This document shows positions 42,777 to 54,047 of a DNA stretch of 64,000 bases, piece after piece. The notes below the pieces were generated by a model. It was not told the DNA's origin. It made no database searches and worked only from the letters and a program-made list of their open reading frames with translations. The position numbers were made by a program, and so were the translations under genes. Positions within the stretch are counted from its first letter, which is position 1. Every line of letters starts with the position of its first letter. The DNA comes from an uncultured Burkholderiales bacterium. Lineage in GTDB: Bacteria > Pseudomonadota > Gammaproteobacteria > Burkholderiales > Burkholderiaceae_C. The stretch spans positions 1 through 64,000 of the forward strand of contig CAJBOO010000180.1 in assembly GCA_903956845.1 (NCBI GenBank), in the 5' to 3' direction.

Positions 42777-43610
42777 ATGAATGCACCCGCCCAACACCAA
42801 GTCGCTATTGCTGGCGCGAGTGGCCGCATGGGCCGCATGCTGGCCGAGGCCATTGTTCAGGCACCTGATTGCCAACTGGCCGGTGCTTTGGACGTGGCAG
42901 GCTCTCCTCATTTGGGCGAAGACATCGCAGGCTTCACTGGGCAACCCAGTGGCGTGTTGATCACCTCAGACATGTCGCAAGGCTTGCAGCAGGCCAAGGT
43001 GTTGATCGACTTCACGCGCCCCGAAGGCACCATGGCGCACTTGGCGGTGTGTCGTCAACGGGGAGTGCAAATGGTGATTGGCACCACCGGCTTCAGCCCG
43101 GCCCAATTGGCAGAGATCCAAGCGGCCAGTCAAGACATAGCGATCGTGATGGCCCCCAACATGAGTGTGGGTGTGAATGTCACATTGAAGCTGCTGGAGA
43201 TGGCGGCCAAAGCCTTGTCCTCGGGCTATGACATTGAAATCATCGAAGCGCACCACAAACACAAAGTGGACGCGCCTTCCGGCACCGCTTTGAAAATGGG
43301 CGAAGTCATCGCCCAAGCCCAAGGCCGCGATTTGAAAGACTGTGCGGTGTACGCGCGTCAAGGCCACACCGGTGAGCGTGTGACCAACACCATTGGCTTT
43401 TCCACGATCCGCGGCGGCGACATCGTTGGCGACCACACGGTGATGTTTGCCACCGAGGGTGAGCGCATCGAAATCACCCACAAATCATCCAGCCGGGCCA
43501 CTTACGCACAAGGCAGTTTGCGTGCGGTGCGTTTCTTGGCCGACAAACAACGTGGCATGTTTGACATGTTCGATGTGCTGGGCTTGGAAGCCATACGCGC
43601 ACTCGCATGA
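42777..43610 (+). CDS. dapB: 4-hydroxy-tetrahydrodipicolinate reductase
   Basis: NAD(P)H-dependent reductase of lysine and diaminopimelate synthesis. It has 277 residues. The cofactor motif [10 protein letters not shown] lies at the N-terminus, and the active-site region [18 protein letters not shown] carries the catalytic His-His-Lys. The C-terminal segment is complete. It overlaps the next gene by 4 bases, linking lysine synthesis to an ExbB-like gene in one message. Confidence 0.95.
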   Translation: MNAPAQHQVAIAGASGRMGRMLAEAIVQAPDCQLAGALDVAGSPHLGEDIAGFTGQPSGVLITSDMSQGLQQAKVLIDFTRPEGTMAHLAVCRQRGVQMVIGTTGFSPAQLAEIQAASQDIAIVMAPNMSVGVNVTLKLLEMAAKALSSGYDIEIIEAHHKHKVDAPSGTALKMGEVIAQAQGRDLKDCAVYARQGHTGERVTNTIGFSTIRGGDIVGDHTVMFATEGERIEITHKSSSRATYAQGSLRAVRFLADKQRGMFDMFDVLGLEAIRALA

Positions 43611-44254
43611 ACGCCCTCGATTTGCTCACCCAAGGCGATGCGGTGACCCGCTTGGTTGCTTGGGTGTTGCTCACCATGTCCGTCATCGCTTGGATGGTGA
43701 TTCTGTATAAAACTGTGTTGTTGCATGTGGCCCAACGCGACTTGGCTGCTTGCAAAGACAGCTTGATGCTGGCCCACGATTGGCGTGAACTGCACACGCA
43801 ATGGACCGCATTGGATGCATGGCAGTTGTTTGTCGGTTTGCTGCATGCCACCCAGACCAAGGCCTCGGGGGCTTTGGCTGCGAGCGCAAGTGCCGAAGAC
43901 CAATTAACGCGCCAGTTGCGCGATGCGCTTTACCGCGTGCGTGCACGTTTGCAATTTGGCCAAGACGCGCTGGCCACCATCGGAGCGACCGCGCCCTTTG
44001 TGGGTCTGTTGGGCACGGTTTGGGGCATTTTTCATGCCTTGAGCCAATTGGCCGGTGCGGGGCAATACACCTTGGACAAGGTGGCACAACCGGTGGGTGA
44101 AGCCTTGGTCATGACCGCAGCCGGCTTGGCCGTGGCCATTCCTGCGGTGATGGCCTACAACCTCTTGGGTCGCCGTTTGACCCGCTTGGAAACCGAGTTA
44201 CAAGCTTTGGTGTTTGACCTGCGCAGCCTGTCGCCAGCCTCAAACAAGGTTTGA
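43607..44254 (+). CDS. MotA/TolQ/ExbB proton channel family protein
   Basis: A 215-residue inner-membrane protein with three helices: near residues 15-38, and two C-terminal ones around [23 protein letters not shown] and [22 protein letters not shown]. These are the ExbB/TolQ signatures. With the ExbD-like partner that follows 3 bases later, it forms a proton-driven energy transducer. No TonB or TolA gene is adjacent, so the energised partner is unknown. It overlaps dapB by 4 bases. Confidence 0.9.
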   Translation: MNALDLLTQGDAVTRLVAWVLLTMSVIAWMVILYKTVLLHVAQRDLAACKDSLMLAHDWRELHTQWTALDAWQLFVGLLHATQTKASGALAASASAEDQLTRQLRDALYRVRARLQFGQDALATIGATAPFVGLLGTVWGIFHALSQLAGAGQYTLDKVAQPVGEALVMTAAGLAVAIPAVMAYNLLGRRLTRLETELQALVFDLRSLSPASNKV

Positions 44255-44257
44255 ACC

Positions 44258-44710
44258 ATGGCATTTGGTGAGTTCGACCCCGCCCCCAGCAGCCCTCCCA
44301 TGAGCGACATCAATGTCACGCCCTTGGTGGACGTGATGCTGGTCCTGTTGGTCATCTTCATCATCACCGCGCCCTTGATGACCGGGGCATTGCAACTGGC
44401 CTTGCCCCAGGTGCAGGCGCCCGCTTCGCAAACCAGCGGCACTGCGCCAGTGGTGACGATCGACAGCCATGGGCAGTTGATGTTGGACAACCAGCCCCTG
44501 CCTGTGTCGCAATTGGCTGCGGCTTTGAACCTGCGGTCATCAGACGGCGCAAGCACAGAAGTGCAGCTGCGGGTCGACCAAACCGTGCCTTATGGCCAAG
44601 TGGCCGAGGTGATGGCGGAAATCCAAAAATCCGAGCTGCGCAGTGTCGCCCTGGTGGTGCAAACGCCTGCGCCTAAAATCCCTGCATCCTCCTCACCCCA
44701 GCGCCATTGA
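44258..44710 (+). CDS. ExbD/TolR family biopolymer transport protein
   Basis: A 150-residue protein with one N-terminal membrane segment and a periplasmic domain. The signature [19 protein letters not shown] holds the conserved membrane aspartate that carries protons in ExbD/TolR. It pairs with the ExbB-like gene upstream. The short Pro-rich C-terminus precedes leuS, whose start lies 28 bases after its stop. The pair may belong to a TonB-type system encoded elsewhere. Confidence 0.9.
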   Translation: MAFGEFDPAPSSPPMSDINVTPLVDVMLVLLVIFIITAPLMTGALQLALPQVQAPASQTSGTAPVVTIDSHGQLMLDNQPLPVSQLAAALNLRSSDGASTEVQLRVDQTVPYGQVAEVMAEIQKSELRSVALVVQTPAPKIPASSSPQRH

Positions 44711-44738
44711 GCGCGCCAGGGGTATCTCATTGAGCCCC

Positions 44739-47534
44739 ATGCAAGACACCTACATCCCCAAAGACGTCGAAGCGTCAGTCCGCAACGATTGGAACGCAGG
44801 CGACGTTTACCGCGTCACGGAAGACCACAGCCGCCCCAAGTACTACGCCTGCTCCATGCTGCCGTATCCCAGCGGCAAGTTGCACATGGGCCATGTGCGC
44901 AACTACACCATCAACGACATGCTCACGCGCCACTTGCGCATGAAGGGCTACAACGTGTTGATGCCCATGGGCTGGGACGCCTTTGGTCTGCCTGCTGAAA
45001 ACGCTGCACTCAAGAACGGTGTGCCACCCGCCAAGTGGACCTATGAAAACATCGCTTACATGAAAAAGCAGATGCAGGCCATGGGTCTGGCCATCGACTG
45101 GTCGCGCGAAGTGGCCACCTGCGACCCCATTTATTACAAGTGGAACCAATGGCTGTTTTTGAAGATGCTGGAGAAAGGCATCGCCTACCGCAAGACCCAG
45201 GTCGTTAACTGGGACCCGGTGGACCAAACCGTGTTGGCCAACGAGCAGGTCATCGACGGCAAAGGCTGGCGTACCGGTGCGGTGGTGGAAAAGCGCGAGA
45301 TCCCTGGCTATTACTTGAAGATCACGGACTACGCGCAAGAACTGCTCGACCATGTGCAAGTGGGCAACCCCAAGGCCACTTTGAACGGTTGGCCCGACAA
45401 GGTGCGCTTGATGCAGGAAAACTGGATCGGCAAATCCGAGGGCGTGCGCTTTGCATTCCCCCACTCCATCCAAGGTGCTGATGGGGAACTGATCCAAGAT
45501 GGCCGCATGTACGTGTTCACCACCCGCGCCGACACCATCATGGGTGTGACCTTTTGCGCGGTGGCGCCCGAGCACCCCTTGGCGCTGCATGCGGCAGCGG
45601 ACAACCCGACCTTGGCCGCGTTCTTGGAAGAATGCAAAGAGGGTGGCACGACAGAAGCCGAGTTGGCGGTCAAAGACAAGGTGGGCATGCCCACGGGATT
45701 GCATGTCACCCACCCTTTGACGGGCGCGCAAGTGGCGGTGTGGGTCGGCAACTATGTGCTCATGAGTTATGGCGATGGCGCGGTCATGGGCGTGCCCGCG
45801 CATGACGAGCGAGACTTTGCATTTGCGCTCAAGTACCAGTTGCCGATCAAGCAGGTGGTTGGCCTTGGCGGGGTGGCGGCCGATGCGGGGGCAACCCCCG
45901 CACCAGCCGCCTTGGCCAAATCGACTGCCTCTGGCGCTGACGTCTCCGCCAAGTTCCAGTTTGATCAGGGCCAATGGCAAGAGTGGTATGCCACCAAAGA
46001 CGGCGTGTGTGTCCACTCTGGCGAACTAGACGGCTTGAGATTCAAGGCGGCGGTGAGCAAAGTGGCCGACCTCTTGGCTGCCAAAGGCCTGGGCGAGAAA
46101 AAAATCACCTGGCGTTTGCGCGACTGGGGGGTGAGCCGCCAGCGCTACTGGGGCACACCCATCCCCATCATCCATTGCGAAGAACACGGCGCTGTGCCTG
46201 TACCCGAAAAAGACCTGCCCGTGGTGTTGCCGCAAGACTGCATCCCTGACGGGTCAGGCAACCCACTGCACAAGCACGAAGGTTTTCACCATGGCGTGGT
46301 GTGCCCAACCTGCGGCAAGCCCGCACGGCGCGAGACCGACACCATGGACACCTTTGTCGACTCCAGTTGGTACTTCATGCGCTACTGCGACCCGACCGAC
46401 ACCGAGGCGATGGTGGCGGGCGGCACGGACTACTGGATGCGAGATGCACAGCACGCCGTGGGCGGCAGCGGCATGGACCAGTACATCGGCGGGATTGAGC
46501 ACGCTATTTTGCATTTGCTTTATGCGCGGTTTTGGACCAAGGTCATGCGCGATCTTGGTCTGGTCAAGGTCGATGAACCTTTCACCAAGTTGCTCACCCA
46601 GGGCATGGTGCTCAACCACATCTATTCGCGTCGCACGGCCAAGGGTGGCAAAGACTATTTCTGGCCGCACGATGTCGAGCATGTGCTGGGCGAAGACGGC
46701 AAGGTCATCGGCGCCCGCTTGAAGAACGAGGCCGACAGCGGCGATGGCAAGTTGCCCGTGGGCACGCTCATCGACTACGAAGGCGTGGGCACCATGTCCA
46801 AGTCCAAGAACAATGGCGTGGACCCACAAGACTTGATCGAGAGATACGGTGCCGACACCGCACGTCTGTACACCATGTTCACCGCACCACCCGAGGTCAC
46901 CTTGGAGTGGAACGATTCGGCCGTGGAAGGCAGTTTCCGTTTCTTGCGCCGGGTGTGGAACTTCGCGGTCAAACACGAGGCCAGCCTCAAGGCCGCGTGT
47001 GCGGGGGACCTCAGCCAAGCCACACTGCGCAAAGAAGCCGCCGATTTGCGCCGCGAGATGCATGTCGTGCTCAAGCAAGTCAGCTATGACTTCGAGCGCA
47101 TGCAATACAACACCGTGGTCTCGGGCTGCATGAAATTGCTCAACGCGCTCGAAGACTTTAAAACCGATGCCAGCGAAGGCGACCACGCTGTGCGGTGCGA
47201 AGGCATGTCGCTGTTGCTGCGCTTGCTTTACCCCGCCTGCCCCCACATCAGCGCCAAGCTGTGGACCGAGCTGGGCTATGCCGCTCGCTTGGGCGATGTG
47301 CTCGATGCTGCATGGCCGCAAGTGGATGAGTCGGCCTTGGTGCAAGACGAAATCGAATTGATGCTGCAAATCAACGGCAAGCTGCGGGGGTCGGTCCTGG
47401 TCAGTGCCACCGCCTCGAAAGAAGACATCGAGCAAGCGGCCTTGGCCACCGACGCCTTCATCAAGCAAGCCGAGGGTGCAGCACCCAAAAAGGTCATCGT
47501 GGTGCCTGGGCGTTTGGTCAACGTGGTGTTGTGA
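44739..47534 (+). CDS. leuS: Leucyl-tRNA synthetase
   Basis: Charges tRNA(Leu) and edits mischarged products. The start at 44739 ([18 protein letters not shown]) gives 931 residues, longer than E. coli LeuRS (860). The HIGH region [15 protein letters not shown] is intact; the second motif reads T-M-S-K-S instead of K-M-S-K-S. The extra length is mainly an Ala/Pro-rich insertion around [20 protein letters not shown] within the editing-domain half. The stop overlaps lptE. Translation of the rest is normal. Confidence 0.96.
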   Translation: MQDTYIPKDVEASVRNDWNAGDVYRVTEDHSRPKYYACSMLPYPSGKLHMGHVRNYTINDMLTRHLRMKGYNVLMPMGWDAFGLPAENAALKNGVPPAKWTYENIAYMKKQMQAMGLAIDWSREVATCDPIYYKWNQWLFLKMLEKGIAYRKTQVVNWDPVDQTVLANEQVIDGKGWRTGAVVEKREIPGYYLKITDYAQELLDHVQVGNPKATLNGWPDKVRLMQENWIGKSEGVRFAFPHSIQGADGELIQDGRMYVFTTRADTIMGVTFCAVAPEHPLALHAAADNPTLAAFLEECKEGGTTEAELAVKDKVGMPTGLHVTHPLTGAQVAVWVGNYVLMSYGDGAVMGVPAHDERDFAFALKYQLPIKQVVGLGGVAADAGATPAPAALAKSTASGADVSAKFQFDQGQWQEWYATKDGVCVHSGELDGLRFKAAVSKVADLLAAKGLGEKKITWRLRDWGVSRQRYWGTPIPIIHCEEHGAVPVPEKDLPVVLPQDCIPDGSGNPLHKHEGFHHGVVCPTCGKPARRETDTMDTFVDSSWYFMRYCDPTDTEAMVAGGTDYWMRDAQHAVGGSGMDQYIGGIEHAILHLLYARFWTKVMRDLGLVKVDEPFTKLLTQGMVLNHIYSRRTAKGGKDYFWPHDVEHVLGEDGKVIGARLKNEADSGDGKLPVGTLIDYEGVGTMSKSKNNGVDPQDLIERYGADTARLYTMFTAPPEVTLEWNDSAVEGSFRFLRRVWNFAVKHEASLKAACAGDLSQATLRKEAADLRREMHVVLKQVSYDFERMQYNTVVSGCMKLLNALEDFKTDASEGDHAVRCEGMSLLLRLLYPACPHISAKLWTELGYAARLGDVLDAAWPQVDESALVQDEIELMLQINGKLRGSVLVSATASKEDIEQAALATDAFIKQAEGAAPKKVIVVPGRLVNVVL

Positions 47535-48076
47535 TGAAGCAGCGTGCAAGCACCACACCCTCAAGCTTGAGCAAACGCCACGCCCTGACCCAACTGGGCG
47601 TGTGGGGTCTGGCAGGCATGTTGAGCGCATGCGGTTTCGAGTTGCGTAAAGCGCCAAGCTACCCCTTCAAAACGCTGTTCACGGGCATCCCTGAAGCATC
47701 TGTGTTTGGCCAGGAACTCAAGCGCAACATCGCCGCTTCTGGGCGCGTGGAGGTGATTACCGACCCGCGCGACATCGAGCGAGCCGATGTGATTTTTGAC
47801 CTGTTGGCCGAACTGCCTGAAAAACTGATCTTGAGCCGCACTTCAAGCGGCGCGGTGCGTGAATTCCAGTTGCGCTTGCGTGTGCGGTTTCGATTGCGTA
47901 CCCGTGAAGGTGTCGAGCTGATTCCCGACACCGAGATCGTGCAAGAGCGCGAAATCAGCTTCAACGAATCCGCCGCTTTGTCCAAAGAAACCGAAGAGCA
48001 ACTGCTCTACCGCGACATGCGTTCGGACCTGGTGCAGCAAATCTTGCGTCGCTTAGGCGCGTTGCGGCAACTGTAG
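47534..48076 (+). CDS. lptE: LPS-assembly lipoprotein LptE
   Basis: Outer-membrane lipoprotein that plugs LptD and helps insert lipopolysaccharide. The ATG at 47534 overlaps the leuS stop and gives 180 residues. The signal peptide ends in GMLSAC with Cys33 as the lipidated residue, followed by GFELRKAP, the usual LptE start of the mature protein. The C-terminus ends in a helix with RRLGALRQL. It precedes holA by 2 bases, the conserved leuS-lptE-holA order. Confidence 0.92.
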   Translation: MKQRASTTPSSLSKRHALTQLGVWGLAGMLSACGFELRKAPSYPFKTLFTGIPEASVFGQELKRNIAASGRVEVITDPRDIERADVIFDLLAELPEKLILSRTSSGAVREFQLRLRVRFRLRTREGVELIPDTEIVQEREISFNESAALSKETEEQLLYRDMRSDLVQQILRRLGALRQL

Positions 48077-48078
48077 CC

Positions 48079-49131
48079 ATGCAAGTGGCTGGCAACCGAT
48101 TGCAAGAGCACCTGAGCAAGGGCTTGCGCAGCTTGTATTGTTTGCACGGTGATGAGCCCTTGCTGCAACAAGAGGCCGCTGACCTGATTCGTGCCGCTGC
48201 CCGCGCCCAGGGGTATACCGAGCGGCATGTGTTCACGGTGGCTGGTGCCCATTTCGATTGGGGCGAGGTGCAAGCGGCTGGCGCGTCCATGAGTTTGTTC
48301 GCCGACAAGATGCTGCTGGACCTGCGCATCCCGTCCGGCAAGCCTGGCAAAGAAGGCAGCGTGGCCTTGCAACGTTTGGCGGAAGACGCACCCGGCAACG
48401 ACGGTGTGTTGACCTTGGTGCTCTTGCCTCGCTTGGACAAGGCCAGCAAAACCAGTGGGTGGTTCACCGCACTCGACATGCACGGCGTGTCCGTGCAACT
48501 CGATCCCATAGAGCGTCGGGCCCTGCCCGAGTGGATCGCTCATCGCTTGGCGCAGCAGCAGCAGCGCGTTCGTGAAGGCGAAGAAGGACCTCGCAGCTTG
48601 CAGTTTTTTGCCGATCGCGTCGAAGGCAATTTGCTCGCTGCGCACCAAGAAATCCAAAAACTGGGCTTGCTCTACCCCGAGGGCGAGTTGTCTTTCGAGG
48701 ACATCGAACGCGCCGTCTTGAATGTGGCGCGCTTTGATGTATTCAAGCTGACCGAAGCCGTGTTGGCCGGACAGCACCTGCGGGTGCAGCGCATGTTGGA
48801 CGGCCTGCAAGCCGAAGGTGTGGCAGAGGTCTTGGTGCACTTCACCTTGGCCGAAGACATTCGCGCGCTGAAACGGGTCAAAGACGCGGTGTCGGCTGGC
48901 AGACCGTTGCCCCAGGTCCTGCGCGAACAGCGTGTGTGGGGCAACAAAGAGCGTTTGTTCGAGCGTGTGTTGCCACAGTTGAGCGCCGCCACCTTGGACC
49001 GTTTGCTGCAAAGCGCGCACCAGGTGGATGGCATCGTCAAAGGCCTGAAACAACCGAACTGGCCCAGCGACAACTGGCAAGCCTTGCTGCGCTTGGCGTT
49101 GATGTTGTGCAAGGCTTGCCAAGCACGCTGA
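48079..49131 (+). CDS. holA: DNA polymerase III subunit delta
   Basis: Delta subunit of the clamp loader, which opens the beta sliding clamp. It has 350 residues. The N-terminal [23 protein letters not shown] and the segment [34 protein letters not shown] are characteristic. The C-terminal collar domain is complete. It lies 2 bases after lptE, typical for this operon; proA follows after a 91-base gap. Confidence 0.94.
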   Translation: MQVAGNRLQEHLSKGLRSLYCLHGDEPLLQQEAADLIRAAARAQGYTERHVFTVAGAHFDWGEVQAAGASMSLFADKMLLDLRIPSGKPGKEGSVALQRLAEDAPGNDGVLTLVLLPRLDKASKTSGWFTALDMHGVSVQLDPIERRALPEWIAHRLAQQQQRVREGEEGPRSLQFFADRVEGNLLAAHQEIQKLGLLYPEGELSFEDIERAVLNVARFDVFKLTEAVLAGQHLRVQRMLDGLQAEGVAEVLVHFTLAEDIRALKRVKDAVSAGRPLPQVLREQRVWGNKERLFERVLPQLSAATLDRLLQSAHQVDGIVKGLKQPNWPSDNWQALLRLALMLCKACQAR

Positions 49132-49222
49132 AACCACCGTTGGTGGCCGCGGCTTTTCAGGCCAAAGCCGGTGTGCCCAGCCCACGGATCGGTGCTTGGG
49201 GCATCTCTGCCAAAATCTACGC

Positions 49223-50503
49223 ATGAACGCGCACAACATCCCCGAACTGATGCAGGCCTTGGGCCAGCAAGCCAAAACCGCCTCCGCCGCCATGGCCAAA
49301 GCCAGCGCCGCGCACAAGAGTGCGGCCTTGCGCCATCTGGCCGCGCTCTTGCGCAGCGAAACCACCGCGCTGGTGGCGGCCAACCAAGAAGATTTGAACC
49401 GATCCAAAACCAATGGCTTGGACGGGCCCATGTTGGACCGATTGAAACTCAGCGCTTCGATTTTGGAAACCTGTGCGGTGGGTTGCGAGCAACTCGCCAC
49501 CATGCCCGACATCATTGGCAGCATCAGCGGCATGACCCAGCAGCCCAGTGGTATTCGCGTGGGTCAAATGCGCGTGCCCATTGGCGTGTTTGGCATGATT
49601 TACGAGAGCCGCCCCAACGTCACCATCGAGGCCGCGTCACTCGCCATCAAGAGCGGCAACGCCTGCATCTTGCGTGGTGGCTCGGAAGCCTTGGCCTCGA
49701 ACACGGCACTCGCAAAGTTGGTGCAACAGGCTTTGCAAGCAGCTGGCTTGCCCGCAGAAGCGGTGCAACTGGTACCCACCACCGACCGCGCTGCCGTGGG
49801 TGAACTCATCGCCATGCCCGCTTATGTGGATGTGATCATCCCGCGCGGCGGCAAGGGACTGATTGAGCGCATCAGCAAAGAAGCGAAGGTGCCGGTCATC
49901 AAACATTTGGACGGCAACTGCCACACCTATGTGGACGACCCGTGTGATGTGGACATGGCGCTCACCGTGGTGGACAACGCCAAAACCCAAAAGTACAGCC
50001 CCTGCAACGCGACAGAGAGCTTGTTGGTGGCGCGTGGTGTGGCGGCGGCGTTTTTACCGCGCATCGGCGCAGTATTGGCAGGCAAAGGCGTGGAGATGCG
50101 CTGCTGCCCCGAGAGCAAAGCCTTGTTGCAAGGCGTGAAAGGCGTGGTGCTGACAGACGCCACCGAGCAAGATTGGTTCGAGGAATATTTGGCGCCGATC
50201 ATCAGCATCAAGCTGGTGAGTGGTGTCGATGAGGCGATTGCCCACATCAACCACTACAGCAGCCACCACACCGATGCCATTCTGACGCTCAACCATGTGC
50301 ACGGCCAACGCTTTGTGCGCGAGGTGGATTCGGCCAGCGTGATGATCAATGCCAGCACCCGCTTTGCCGATGGCTTCGAATATGGCTTGGGTGCCGAGAT
50401 TGGCATCTCTACCGACAAATTCCACGCCCGTGGGCCCGTGGGCATTGAGGGCCTGACCTCGTTGAAGTATGTGGTGCTGGGGGCGGGGGAAGTGCGGAGT
50501 TGA
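49223..50503 (+). CDS. proA: Gamma-glutamyl phosphate reductase
   Basis: Reduces glutamyl phosphate to glutamate semialdehyde in proline synthesis. The ATG at 49223 gives 426 residues ([20 protein letters not shown]). The catalytic cysteine is in [13 protein letters not shown], and the NADPH-binding region [16 protein letters not shown] is conserved. A slightly longer in-frame start is less likely. It is followed by a 234-base spacer containing a REP-like element and no terminator I can identify. Confidence 0.94.
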   Translation: MNAHNIPELMQALGQQAKTASAAMAKASAAHKSAALRHLAALLRSETTALVAANQEDLNRSKTNGLDGPMLDRLKLSASILETCAVGCEQLATMPDIIGSISGMTQQPSGIRVGQMRVPIGVFGMIYESRPNVTIEAASLAIKSGNACILRGGSEALASNTALAKLVQQALQAAGLPAEAVQLVPTTDRAAVGELIAMPAYVDVIIPRGGKGLIERISKEAKVPVIKHLDGNCHTYVDDPCDVDMALTVVDNAKTQKYSPCNATESLLVARGVAAAFLPRIGAVLAGKGVEMRCCPESKALLQGVKGVVLTDATEQDWFEEYLAPIISIKLVSGVDEAIAHINHYSSHHTDAILTLNHVHGQRFVREVDSASVMINASTRFADGFEYGLGAEIGISTDKFHARGPVGIEGLTSLKYVVLGAGEVRS

Positions 50504-50508
50504 GGGTT

Positions 50509-50537
50509 GTCATTGCGAGCGACAGCGCAGCAATCTC
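50509..50537. repeat. Single REP-like interspersed repeat element
   Basis: The segment TGTCATTGCGAGC then GACAGCGCAGCAATC has the form of the widespread interspersed repeat GTCATTGCGAGC...GCAATC seen between genes in many bacteria, with terminal arms ATTGC and GCAAT. Only one copy is seen in the window, right after proA. The rest of the spacer (50538-50737) has no gene I can support. Confidence 0.6.
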
Positions 50538-50737
50538 AATGCATTGATGGCTTGATTCAAAGCCCTGCTTTGAAGTCGGGTTTGGAGAAAGAAAAGTCCA
50601 TGGCTGCAAGCCTAAAGAGAACTTGCGGACTCTTCTTGAAGGCGCAGTTGCTGCATTTGTAAGCGTCCGGCCATCCCGTCGCTTGAAGCTGTCAGAATCA
50701 CCCCCACATCAAAAATTCACTCTGACGAAGCAACCCC

Positions 50738-52033
50738 ATGGTTCCACACCTCATCACCGCGCTCACCGGCCCGATCAACGAACTCGAGCAACGCATCATC
50801 GATTCCATGCCCGCCATCGAGCGTTGGTTTCGCATGGAGTGGATGGAGCACACGCCGCCTTTTTACAGCTCGGTGGACATTCGCAACGCCGGCTTCAAGC
50901 TCGCCCCTGTGGACACCAACCTGTATCCCGGCGGCTGGAACAACCTCACGCCTGAAATGCTGCCCTTGGCGGTGCAGGCGGCCATGGCTGCGATTGAAAA
51001 AATCTGTCCCGAAGCCCGCAACTTGCTGCTGATTCCCGAGAACCACACCCGCAACACGTTTTATTTGAGCAACGTGGCGCAACTCGCCCGCATCTTCAAC
51101 ATGGCGGGTTTGAATGTGCGCATTGGCTCGATCAACCCTGAGATCAAGGAAGACACGGTCATCGAGTTGCCTAACGGCGACGTGGTGAAGCTCGAGCCCG
51201 TCATTCGCAGCAAAACCCGCTTGGGGCTGAAAGATTTTGACCCCTGCACCATCTTGCTCAACAACGATTTGAGCGCGGGCATCCCGGGCATTTTGGAAGA
51301 CCTGCACGAGCAGTACCTGTTGCCGCCCCTGCATGCAGGCTGGTGTGTGCGTCGCAAAAGCCAGCATTTCGCCAGCTACGAAGAGGTCACCAAGCGCTTT
51401 GGTAAGTTGCTGGGCATCGACCCTTGGCTCATCAACCCCATGTTCACGCAATGTGGCGAGGTCAACTTCGCAGAAGGCACAGGCATGGAATGCCTGACCA
51501 CCAATGTCGACATGCTGCTGACCAAGATCCGTCGCAAATACAAAGAATTTGGCATCCACGACAAACCTTTCGTGATCGTCAAGGCAGACAACGGCACCTA
51601 CGGCATGGGCATCATGACCGTGCGCGATGTCAAAGACCTGGAAGTCCTCAACCGCAAAACCCGCAACAAAATGAGCGTGGTCAAAGATGGCATGGAGGTC
51701 AGCGAGGTCATCATCCAAGAAGGCGTGCAGACCAACGAGCGCATCAACGATGCGGTGGCCGAGCCGGTGGTCTACATGATGGACCGCTATGTGGTGGGCG
51801 GTTTTTACCGGGTTCACGCCGACCGGGGCATTGACGAAAACCTCAACGCCCCAGGCGCCAGTTTCGTGCCTTTGGCGTTCGAACAAAGTGCCCACACGCC
51901 TCAACCTGGCATGAAACCTGGGGCCAGTGCCCCCAACCGCTTCTATATGTATGGTGTGATTGCCCGATTGGCCATGCTGGCAGCCAGCTACGAACTCGAG
52001 GCCACCGACCCGAACGCCGAGGTTTACGAGTAA
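50738..52033 (+). CDS. gshA: Glutamate-cysteine ligase, proteobacterial ferroxidans-type
   Basis: First enzyme of glutathione synthesis, joining glutamate and cysteine with ATP. It has 431 residues and belongs to the short GshA group found in betaproteobacteria and acidophiles, not the E. coli type. It starts [20 protein letters not shown] and includes [20 protein letters not shown] and [16 protein letters not shown]. With kup and gshB it makes up a three-gene cluster, separated from kup by 88 bases. Confidence 0.9.
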   Translation: MVPHLITALTGPINELEQRIIDSMPAIERWFRMEWMEHTPPFYSSVDIRNAGFKLAPVDTNLYPGGWNNLTPEMLPLAVQAAMAAIEKICPEARNLLLIPENHTRNTFYLSNVAQLARIFNMAGLNVRIGSINPEIKEDTVIELPNGDVVKLEPVIRSKTRLGLKDFDPCTILLNNDLSAGIPGILEDLHEQYLLPPLHAGWCVRRKSQHFASYEEVTKRFGKLLGIDPWLINPMFTQCGEVNFAEGTGMECLTTNVDMLLTKIRRKYKEFGIHDKPFVIVKADNGTYGMGIMTVRDVKDLEVLNRKTRNKMSVVKDGMEVSEVIIQEGVQTNERINDAVAEPVVYMMDRYVVGGFYRVHADRGIDENLNAPGASFVPLAFEQSAHTPQPGMKPGASAPNRFYMYGVIARLAMLAASYELEATDPNAEVYE

Positions 52034-52121
52034 TAAACAACTCGTTTGCTGCGCTGCAAAATCGGTAAACTCTGCGCTTCCCCAACATTGGCGAAGCGAC
52101 TTGGCGTCGCTTGATGTGCTT

Positions 52122-54005
52122 ATGAGCAATGCAACCCAAGACAACCACACCTCTTCCCTGGCGGGTTTGACCCTCGGTGCCATTGGGGTGGTTTATGGCG
52201 ATATCGGTACCAGCGTGCTGTACTCGATCAAAGAGGTATTCGGTTCAGGGCATGTGGATTTCACGCCCGATAACGTGATGGGCATTCTGTCCATCTTTTT
52301 TTGGACCTTGACCTTCATCGTTTCCCTTAAGTACGTGACCTTGGTGCTGCGGGCAGACAACAACGGTGAAGGCGGCTTGGTGGCCATGTTGGCCTTGGCA
52401 TCTTCTTCGGTGCGCGACAAACCCCGATTACGCAATGTGTTGCTGGTGGTGGGCATTTTTGGTACCTGTTTGTTTTATGGCGATGGTGTCATCACACCAG
52501 CCATTTCGGTGCTGTCGGCAGTGGAAGGTTTGGAGGTGGTATCGCCCAACTTCAAAAAAGCCGTCATTCCACTGACCTTGGTTATCTTGCTGTGCTTGTT
52601 CGCAGTGCAAAAGCGAGGAACCGGCGGCATTGGCAAATTCTTTGGGCCCATCACTTTGGTTTGGTTTGCCACGATTGCGGTGCTGGGTGTGTATCACATC
52701 GCCAGCAACCCATCTATCTTGTTGGCCATCAATCCCTACTATGCAGTGACATTCATGTGGGACCAACCCGGCACCACCTTCTTGATTTTGGGTGCGGTGG
52801 TCTTGTGTGTAACCGGGGGTGAAGCCCTCTATGCAGACATGGGCCACTTTGGTAAAAAGCCCATCCGCTTGGCGTGGTTCGCGGTGGTCATGCCCTGCCT
52901 GACCTTGAACTATTTTGGCCAAGGTGCTTTGCTGCTGACGGACCCTGAGGCGGTGAAAAACCCGTTCTTCAACATGGCACCCGATTGGGCTTTGATCCCT
53001 TTGGTGGTATTGGCCACTGCAGCGACCGTGATCGCGTCACAAGCGCTGATCACTGGTGCGTTCAGCGTGACCAAGCAAGTCATTCAACTGGGCTTCTTGC
53101 CGCGATTGCAAATCCACCACACCAGCGAGAAGGACACCGGCCAAATTTACATGCCGTTTGTAAATTGGGGCTTGTTTGTGGTGATTGTGTTGGCGGTGGT
53201 GATGTTCAAGACCTCCAGCAACCTGGCTGCGGCCTACGGTATCGCCGTGTGTACTGACATGCTGATCACGACTGTGCTCACCTTCTTTGTGATTCGCTAT
53301 GCCTGGAAGATGCCCTTGTGGTTGTGCATTGGCGCCACGTCTGTGTTTTTTGTGGTGGACTTGGCCTTTTGGAGCTCCAACCTCTTGAAACTCGCTGACG
53401 GCGGTTGGTTCCCCCTGTTCATCGGCGGCATGATTTTGATTCTGATGCTGACTTGGCGCGACGGTCGCGCCTTGTTGCACCACAAGACGCGTGATGAAGC
53501 CATGGACTTGCGGTCATTCCTGGATGCCTTGTTCATCGGCCCCCCTACCCGCGTCGAAGGCACAGCCGTGTTCCTCACCACCGAAAACGACATCGTGCCC
53601 AATGCGATGCTTCACAACTTGAAACACAACAAGGTGCTGCATGCGCAAAACCTGTTTGTCACGGTGCGCAGCCACGAGGTGCCTTGGATCGACAAAGCCA
53701 AACGCTCTGAGCTCATCGACCTGGGCCACGGGTGCTGGCAGGTCAAGATCCATTACGGCTTCAAAGACGATCCAGATGTGCCCTTTGCCCTGAGTTTGTT
53801 GCGCGATAAGGTGGGCGACATCAATGGCATGAACACCAGCTATTTCTTGTCTCGTGACAGCATCGTGCCCACCGTGGGCGGTGGCATGGCGCAATGGCGC
53901 GAAAAACTGTTTGCCCAGATGTACCTCAACGCCAGTGCCGCTGCAGATTTCTTGAACCTGCCCAGCAACTCGGTGGTGGAAATGGGCAGCAAGATTGAAA
54001 TTTGA
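52122..54005 (+). CDS. kup: Low-affinity potassium uptake protein Kup
   Basis: Proton-coupled potassium importer of 627 residues with 12 predicted helices followed by a cytoplasmic domain. The early motif [22 protein letters not shown] is diagnostic. The start at 52122 is the ATG before the conserved N-terminus; the frame is open upstream within gshA. It is flanked by gshA and gshB, an arrangement that suggests linked control of glutathione and potassium. The C-terminus VEMGSKIEI is complete. Confidence 0.94.
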   Translation: MSNATQDNHTSSLAGLTLGAIGVVYGDIGTSVLYSIKEVFGSGHVDFTPDNVMGILSIFFWTLTFIVSLKYVTLVLRADNNGEGGLVAMLALASSSVRDKPRLRNVLLVVGIFGTCLFYGDGVITPAISVLSAVEGLEVVSPNFKKAVIPLTLVILLCLFAVQKRGTGGIGKFFGPITLVWFATIAVLGVYHIASNPSILLAINPYYAVTFMWDQPGTTFLILGAVVLCVTGGEALYADMGHFGKKPIRLAWFAVVMPCLTLNYFGQGALLLTDPEAVKNPFFNMAPDWALIPLVVLATAATVIASQALITGAFSVTKQVIQLGFLPRLQIHHTSEKDTGQIYMPFVNWGLFVVIVLAVVMFKTSSNLAAAYGIAVCTDMLITTVLTFFVIRYAWKMPLWLCIGATSVFFVVDLAFWSSNLLKLADGGWFPLFIGGMILILMLTWRDGRALLHHKTRDEAMDLRSFLDALFIGPPTRVEGTAVFLTTENDIVPNAMLHNLKHNKVLHAQNLFVTVRSHEVPWIDKAKRSELIDLGHGCWQVKIHYGFKDDPDVPFALSLLRDKVGDINGMNTSYFLSRDSIVPTVGGGMAQWREKLFAQMYLNASAAADFLNLPSNSVVEMGSKIEI

Positions 54006-54047
54006 ACGTTGCTGCGCCTGGCGGGCAGGGCTGTTAACCTCAGTGCC

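Noticed and set aside
46254-47657. Minus-strand open frame of 467 codons opposite leuS
   Set aside because: It is antisense to LeuRS, has no ribosome binding site or family motif, and has the same shadow composition (His/Gln/Val-rich).
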